From positions 1 to 9,828 of the forward strand of contig JAYWHT010000079.1 of assembly GCA_043777595.1 (NCBI GenBank): a stretch of DNA of 9,828 nt, in the 5' to 3' direction. Below the pieces are notes generated by a model. That model did no database searches and was not told where the DNA came from. It was given only the letters and a program-made list of their open reading frames with translations. Of this stretch, positions 6,250 to 9,828 are shown one piece after another (within the stretch, counting starts at the first letter, position 1; each line of letters opens with the position of its first letter). This stretch comes from JAYVJH01 sp043777595. Lineage in GTDB: Bacteria > Bacteroidota > Bacteroidia > Cytophagales > Spirosomataceae. Position numbers and translations under genes: made by a program.

Positions 6250-7110
6250 ATGCAAATGAAAGTAGAAACAGACTTTATGACTTCCGTCCCCGTTCGAGTA
6301 ACAGGCGATTGGAAGACCACAGAACCTACACCAGTGTTCTGCAAATGTCACATCATTCGCTTTTTAGACGGCGATATGGGTGTAGCATTATTGCCACAAG
6401 GCAGCCTTTTCACTGAGTCAGAACGTGTAGCCACGCTGGCTCGTTTGAAAATCCGCCACGTAAGGCAATACGACAACACCGACGCTACCCAGAAAGTTAT
6501 GGTGGACGGGCAGCCGTTTGTAGATGCCCCCACGCTCGAAAGCTATTTGAATACGGACATGGACGACGACTTCAAAAGTCTGGTTTCGCCGCCGCTCAAT
6601 CGCTTGAAGGCTTATCTTGAGATGTTCGGCATCAAGGTGCAAGTCTTGATTGATGACGCTACGGGCAAGCCTTATCCCGCTGGCGTTTTCAGAACGATTA
6701 GCGTAGCAAAGGGTGCATCTGTATTGCACTGTGATGATCTTGGTAGAGATGGTTTGCACAAGCCAGACTTCAAACTACCAGCCGTTTTGCAAGGCAGGTA
6801 TTACAACCAAGTGAGTTTCAATTTCTTATTGGATGATGGTGGCCACGAGGCGGATAGTCTGTGGGTTTACAACCGCCCATACACCGAGGCTGACGAGGAA
6901 GTAGCGTATCCGAACGGCTGGCAGTTCCCAAACTGGTTGGTGGAGGATGCTCAATTTGTTAAACATACGCCGCAAGTGGGTCAAGCCTATGGTTTTAGCA
7001 CTACTTTATACCACGATGTTCGTGGCGGTTCACCACTTGCCAATCGGGTTACGTTTAGTGTCTTCGGCATTTGGGTCAAGGAATTAAACACCTTGTATTT
7101 GTATAATTAA
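6250..7110 (+). CDS. 2-oxoglutarate/Fe(II)-dependent oxygenase
   Basis: This 286-residue cytoplasmic protein has the facial triad and co-substrate residues of the 2OG-Fe(II) dioxygenase superfamily. It has an H-x-D pair at H160-C161-D162, a distal histidine H255 in TLYHDVRGG, and R266 in RVTFSVFG, 11 residues after H255, where the 2OG carboxylate-binding arginine sits. The segment between reads as the jelly-roll core (YYNQVSFNFLLDD, SLWVYNRPY). An aspartate in the H-x-D pair points to hydroxylation or desaturation rather than halogenation (which has H-x-G/A). The substrate is unknown. By context, a cyclodipeptide or free amino acid is a hypothesis. The first ATG (6250) was kept; Met3 at 6256 is an equal alternative, since no Shine-Dalgarno sequence decides. 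Its DNA is much richer in G+C than the opposite operon (35 of 60 bases from 6481). Confidence 0.8.
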   Translation: MQMKVETDFMTSVPVRVTGDWKTTEPTPVFCKCHIIRFLDGDMGVALLPQGSLFTESERVATLARLKIRHVRQYDNTDATQKVMVDGQPFVDAPTLESYLNTDMDDDFKSLVSPPLNRLKAYLEMFGIKVQVLIDDATGKPYPAGVFRTISVAKGASVLHCDDLGRDGLHKPDFKLPAVLQGRYYNQVSFNFLLDDGGHEADSLWVYNRPYTEADEEVAYPNGWQFPNWLVEDAQFVKHTPQVGQAYGFSTTLYHDVRGGSPLANRVTFSVFGIWVKELNTLYLYN

Positions 7111-7121
7111 ATTCTACAATC

Positions 7122-7149
7122 GAGTGGGTAGCCAAATGGCTATCCACTC
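7122..7149 (+). other. Strong intercistronic hairpin between oxygenase and alaX genes
   Basis: GAGTGGGTAGCC (7122-7133) pairs over its full 12 bases, with one G-T wobble, with GGCTATCCACTC (7138-7149); the loop is AAAT. No T-run follows on either strand, so it is not a standard intrinsic terminator. It could set the mRNA ratio between the two genes, mark a processing site, or affect access to the alaX start 16 bases downstream. Confidence 0.6.
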
Positions 7150-7165
7150 ATAAACAAAACTCAAA

Positions 7166-7927
7166 ATGAAACCAACAGAATTATTATATCTCGACAATCC
7201 AACGCTCTATGCCACATTGAGCGAAATCGTAGAAACTGGCAAAGACGACAAAGGTTATTATGTAAGCCTTTATAAAACAATACATTACCCAGGCGGAGGC
7301 GGCCAGCCGCAAGACATTTCCACAATCAGTCAAAATGGTTTTGAGGTTCGTGTTACTGCTACCAAAATGATTGATGGCTTGGTGCGGCATTATTTAGACA
7401 TCAACTCGCTTGATGGAATTGATACCCAAAAGGATGTTGCTATTAAGATTGATAGCCATAGCCGCCGATTATTTTCTGCGTACCATACAGCAGGGCATTG
7501 GCTTGCAGGAATGGTGCAAGAAAACATAGGCTTGCCGTGGATACCTCTAAAAGCCCACCACTACCCCAACGAGGCATATATTGAGTTTGAAGGGCAACTT
7601 GATGAAAATATTGAAGAATTGACAAACCACCTTTATATGTGTATGGCCATTGACAGGCAGGCTCAACCAAAAGTTAGTTGGCGGATAATCAGCAAAGAAG
7701 ATACTGCAACGCTTGCTAAATGCAATCTACCAGCCAATTTTTCACCTAATCTTGACAAGCCCTTGCGGTTGGTTGCCATCGATTTGTATTCTCCCGTACC
7801 TTGTGGCGGAATTCATGTCTCTCAACTAGCCGACATTAAATCTGTAAAAATTGAAAGTATCTGCTTGAAAAATCGAAAAATCAGGGTGAGGTATTCGGTT
7901 GAAATATGGCCTCTATCAGCTTCCTAA
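7166..7927 (+). CDS. alaX: AlaX-type aminoacyl-tRNA deacylase (trans-editing protein)
   Basis: This 253-residue protein is homologous to the editing domain of alanyl-tRNA synthetase. Free-standing AlaX proteins hydrolyse mis-charged tRNA(Ala), mostly Ser- or Gly-tRNA, in the cytoplasm. The hallmarks are all present: the glycine-rich YPGGGGQPQD (residues 41-50), the zinc pair H107 and H111 in HTAGH, and the second pair C213 and H217 in CGGIHV. The length matches AlaX proteins with an extra N-terminal AlaRS-like part and no catalytic synthetase domain. It lies 55 bases after the oxygenase gene in the same direction, with the 7122-7149 hairpin between and no separate promoter box seen, so co-transcription is likely. 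Beside a CDPS-like gene it might protect charged tRNAs or act on an unusual aminoacyl-tRNA; this is inference. It may equally be a housekeeping gene. Confidence 0.9.
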   Translation: MKPTELLYLDNPTLYATLSEIVETGKDDKGYYVSLYKTIHYPGGGGQPQDISTISQNGFEVRVTATKMIDGLVRHYLDINSLDGIDTQKDVAIKIDSHSRRLFSAYHTAGHWLAGMVQENIGLPWIPLKAHHYPNEAYIEFEGQLDENIEELTNHLYMCMAIDRQAQPKVSWRIISKEDTATLAKCNLPANFSPNLDKPLRLVAIDLYSPVPCGGIHVSQLADIKSVKIESICLKNRKIRVRYSVEIWPLSAS

Positions 7928-7971
7928 ACTTTAACCACATGAATAACAAATCACCTCCGCCTCATGACTAA

Positions 7972-8019
7972 AAAAGCCTCAACCCAACAAGTTTGCAGAC
8001 GCGCGTGGGCAAGGCTTTT
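7972..8019 (+). terminator. Possible terminator downstream of alaX (long-loop hairpin)
   Basis: AAAAGCCT (7972-7979) pairs with AGGCTTTT (8012-8019), and an inner CCCA pairs with TGGG; the remaining loop is about 19 bases. The A-tract before and T-tract after give the look of a bidirectional terminator. The long loop lowers confidence. Confidence 0.4.
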
Positions 8020-8025
8020 CCAGAG

Positions 8026-8033
8026 TACTTTTG
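8026..8033 (+). promoter_or_regulatory. Candidate -7 box for the CHAP lipoprotein gene
   Basis: TACTTTTG matches TAnnTTTG and lies 70 bases before the ATG at 8104. No well-spaced -33 element is visible; the nearest TTTG, at 7992-7995, is too far. Confidence 0.35.
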
Positions 8034-8068
8034 GCAATAACTACTTCAAAGGTAGTCGTTGCCCTTTT
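8033..8068 (+). terminator. Hairpin with T-tract: alaX terminator or leader attenuator
   Basis: GGCAA (8033-8037) pairs with TTGCC (8059-8063), and ACTAC pairs with GTAGT inside, around a TTCAAAG loop. TTTT follows at 8065-8068. It can end the oxygenase-alaX transcript. If the -7 box at 8026 is used, it would instead sit at the start of the lipoprotein leader. The 176-base gap 7928-8103 holds no gene. Confidence 0.45.
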
Positions 8069-8103
8069 AAAAATCATTTTTCAAATCAAATTTTTCAAAA
8101 ACA

Positions 8104-9012
8104 ATGACTACTTCAATTAAAAATTTAGCGATTTTAGCAATCTTGGTAGCTGCTTTGGGCAGTTGCTCAAAAAAAGAATCTGTTGAGCCTACGGCTTCGG
8201 TTGCAAAAATAAAGGCTGATTCGGTTACTCATTCACCATACCGAGAGGGTGCAGCTACCACTACCGTAACAGCCCGCCCTACTTCGGTTGCGAGTAGCGA
8301 AAGCACCTTTGGCACGTATGCAGGTTTTAGAGGTGTTGATTACGATGGTACTACCACGCTTACTATTACAGGCACTGCTTTTGGTTCAACGACTGGTACA
8401 GTTTCTTTATCTGATGCAAACTATGCCGTATCCTCTATTAGTTCATGGTCTGATACTCGTATTGTTGTAAGAGCCAGTAGCCTCTACACAGGCACTGTTG
8501 CAAATCCCAGAGTTACCGTAACCGTTAGACCTATTTCTCACTCATCAACTACCAGGGTTGCGGGAGGCATAATCGTAGCCTTTTGCTCTACCATTTATAG
8601 TCGCCAATATCTCCAATGTACTTGGTGGTGTAGTGCAAGAAGGGCCGATTTGCGCCTTACAGTTCAGCCGCGTGGGCAGTCTTACAGTGCCACATCTGGA
8701 ATTATTAACAATAACTATGTGCCGCAAAGAGGGGATATATGGTTATTCGGTTCGGCACATCAAGCCTTTGTAGAATCTACCTCTGCATTAACAGTAGATG
8801 AATTTCAAACTATGAATGGGCGTCGTACTTTGGTATCTCGCCTTACCACTTACACTGTTCAGTTGTCTGAGTATAATATTCGTCCTGAGGCTTTTTCAAG
8901 CTATACTGCTACTGTGCAGATTAGAACCAATGTAGCATCAGGTATTAGAACCCGCGCAAATGGTGTTTTTCGTTCAGGATACTCATCAGAGGCAACCAGG
9001 TTCTATCGTTAG
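8104..9012 (+). CDS. Lipoprotein with IPT/TIG-like region and CHAP peptidase/amidase domain
   Basis: This 302-residue protein begins with a lipoprotein signal peptide ending in lipobox LGSC (Cys21), so it is anchored on the envelope. Residues about 73-145 are rich in Thr, Ser and Gly with TLTITGTAFG, a typical IPT/TIG immunoglobulin-like opening. Residues about 165-280 look like a CHAP domain. QCTWW carries the expected catalytic Cys172, PQRGDIWLFG is the common strand-turn, and H219 in HQAFVES is the expected catalytic histidine. CHAP enzymes cut peptidoglycan peptides or amides, suggesting cell-wall remodelling or cleavage of a peptide substrate outside the cell. The family call rests on motifs only. 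The start follows an A-rich region without Shine-Dalgarno. A strong terminator follows, so it ends its transcript. A functional link with the aminoacyl-tRNA-related genes is not evident. Confidence 0.75.
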   Translation: MTTSIKNLAILAILVAALGSCSKKESVEPTASVAKIKADSVTHSPYREGAATTTVTARPTSVASSESTFGTYAGFRGVDYDGTTTLTITGTAFGSTTGTVSLSDANYAVSSISSWSDTRIVVRASSLYTGTVANPRVTVTVRPISHSSTTRVAGGIIVAFCSTIYSRQYLQCTWWCSARRADLRLTVQPRGQSYSATSGIINNNYVPQRGDIWLFGSAHQAFVESTSALTVDEFQTMNGRRTLVSRLTTYTVQLSEYNIRPEAFSSYTATVQIRTNVASGIRTRANGVFRSGYSSEATRFYR

Positions 9013-9034
9013 ACGTTGTTGCGTTTTCCTTTGC

Positions 9035-9072
9035 AACGCTGCCAGCTCTTCTGAGGCTGGCAGCGTTTTTTT
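9035..9072 (+). terminator. Rho-independent terminator of the CHAP lipoprotein gene
   Basis: A perfect 12-base stem, AACGCTGCCAGC (9035-9046) with GCTGGCAGCGTT (9056-9067), and a nine-base loop are followed by a T-run ending at 9072. It begins 23 bases after the lipoprotein stop codon. Confidence 0.9.
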
Positions 9073-9076
9073 ATTC

Positions 9077-9404
9077 TCATTTTACCCACGCCTCCACATC
9101 TGATTTAGTGGGCATGGGCGCGTCAATTTTCAGTTTTTTACGCATTCCGCCGAGGTCGTTAAACACTTTTTAGGGTTGGCAGCTTTAGTTGCTCAATGGT
9201 CAAAATATTCATTTTTTGGAGCGCAGGCACGTAATCGGCAGGCACGCCCACAGCCATAAAATCGGCTTCGGTGGCCATTTCGGTTTTCTTTTCGGGGTGC
9301 ATCTGCGGGAAAAACAGCACCTCTTGAATGCTCGTTCGGTCGGTGAGCATCATTGTGAGGCGGTCTATGCCAATGCTAATGCCCATGCCCGATGTAGTGG
9401 GCAT
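9077..9404 (-). pseudogene. lysS: Frameshifted 3' fragment of lysine-tRNA ligase (lysS)
   Basis: Read on the minus strand, the fragment opens at class II synthetase motif 3 of LysS (MPTTSGMGI, then GIDRLTMMLTDRTSIQEV, FFPQMHPEKK). It continues through a C-terminal extension ending in LTIEQLK. That frame then hits a stop at 9159-9161. The next frame resumes at once with KVFNDLGGMRKKLKIDAP and MPTKSDVEAWVK to a TGA at 9077-9079, the natural end expected of Bacteroidota LysS. So there is a net one-base frameshift near 9165-9185, and everything upstream of motif 3 (over 400 residues of a normal LysS) is missing. It cannot charge tRNA; an intact lysS must lie elsewhere. Sequence upstream of 9404 on the minus strand does not continue LysS, so a rearrangement joint lies there. 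Confidence 0.85.
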
Positions 9405-9630
9405 TGTTGGCATTGGGCTACAGAGATTCTGCGAATGATTTTATGGAAAAAACGCCAAAGCATCGTTGGAGTGCCGAAAAGCTATTTATCCAAAAGTAAT
9501 TTTAAGGAAGACAAATAAATAGTCTTAAATTTAACTTTAAAAAGGATAAAGTATTCCCCGCAACAAGAACATACAATTGAACATAATTCAATAAAAATCA
9601 TTGACAATCAAACATTTAACCAAATTCAAG
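9405..9630. other. Intergenic stretch, no supported gene
   Basis: These 226 bases separate the lysS remnant from the small gene at 9631. An open frame crosses them on the plus strand but looks like the antisense shadow of lysS running on. From about 9520 the DNA becomes very AT-rich and probably carries the promoter of the next gene. TAACTTTA near 9532 is a one-mismatch -7 box; I see no better one. Confidence 0.4.
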
Positions 9631-9816
9631 ATGGCCGAAGAAAATAAACTGGAGGCCAACAATAATTCTGAAAAACACGAAAGATTGGTGGCATTGCAAG
9701 ACAAAATTATCGAAGGTTTGAGAGTAGCCGCTCTGCAATTGATTGAGACCAAAAGGAAAAACAAACAGCAAATGGTTGTGTTTATGGAAGGAAAAATACA
9801 GATTATTGATCCCTGA
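9631..9816 (+). CDS. Small conserved-looking hypothetical protein, 61 residues
   Basis: The protein starts MAEENKLEAN, continues as a charged amphipathic helix (HERLVALQDKIIEGLRVAA to about residue 44), and ends with a short strand-turn-strand, QQMVVFMEGKIQIIDP. It has no signal peptide, membrane helix or cysteine. A longer reading from TTG at 9601 is possible, but the ATG at 9631, with AAATTCAAG before it, is the more natural start because the protein-like composition begins there. The even helix pattern and codon use look like a real gene. I do not recognise a function. It lies beside the lysS fragment and close to the window edge, so its operon partners are not visible. Confidence 0.6.
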   Translation: MAEENKLEANNNSEKHERLVALQDKIIEGLRVAALQLIETKRKNKQQMVVFMEGKIQIIDP

Positions 9817-9828
9817 CTTTAACTCGTC

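Noticed and set aside
6418..6759. Open frame of 113 codons on the minus strand inside the oxygenase gene
   Set aside because: The plus frame has an intact, motif-bearing oxygenase; the minus frame is a shadow without recognisable motifs or a promoter.
9189..9518. Open frame of 109 codons on the plus strand
   Set aside because: Most of it is antisense to the lysS remnant; its His- and Gly-rich translation is what the reverse of LysS gives. The last 35 codons did not match anything I recognise.
9405..9600. Transposase or insertion-sequence remnant beside the lysS fragment
   Set aside because: A rearrangement is likely, but no terminal inverted repeats, target duplication or transposase motif could be seen.

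Overview
The window looks like chromosomal DNA of a Bacteroidota bacterium, probably of the Cytophagales type. The evidence is perfect TAnnTTTG (-7) promoter boxes, start codons without Shine-Dalgarno sequences, a lipoprotein with a short lipobox signal, and a LysS remnant whose C-terminal extension resembles Bacteroidota LysS. Genus and species cannot be read from this sequence.

Layout. Positions 2-115 hold the last codons of an unidentified membrane protein on the plus strand. Positions 5821 to 256 (minus strand) hold a tight six-gene operon. In transcription order it encodes: a 498-residue cytoplasmic protein with a probable periplasmic-binding-protein-like middle domain; a 205-residue protein that I read as a divergent tRNA-dependent cyclodipeptide synthase (CDPS)-like protein; and a PotABCD-type ABC importer (ATPase, Tat/lipoprotein binding protein, two permeases). 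All junctions are 12 nt or less, or overlap. Positions 5822-6249 are a 428-bp divergent control region with a promoter box at each end and several copies of the heptamer CGTGAAA in both orientations. Positions 6250-7927 (plus) encode a 2-oxoglutarate/Fe(II) oxygenase and an AlaX-type aminoacyl-tRNA deacylase, separated by a strong hairpin. Positions 8104-9012 (plus) encode a lipoprotein with an IPT/TIG-like region and a CHAP peptidase domain, followed by a textbook terminator. Positions 9077-9404 (minus) are a 5'-truncated, frameshifted lysS 3' end. A small 61-residue hypothetical gene closes the window.

How it may work together (inference). A CDPS takes amino acids from aminoacyl-tRNAs to form a cyclodipeptide, 2OG-Fe(II) oxygenases are common tailoring enzymes, AlaX proteins hydrolyse mis-charged tRNA, and a PotD-type ABC system imports small charged molecules. 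The divergent cluster 256-7927 could therefore be a small-molecule locus built around aminoacyl-tRNA: a CDPS-like enzyme, an oxygenase, a tRNA-editing guard, a dedicated importer and a cytoplasmic ligand-binding sensor. The CDPS call is the key uncertainty, because two hallmark positions are changed (the glycine two residues before the catalytic serine, and the tyrosine that aligns with F143). An alternative is a polyamine-type uptake operon with two unrelated accessory proteins next to housekeeping genes.
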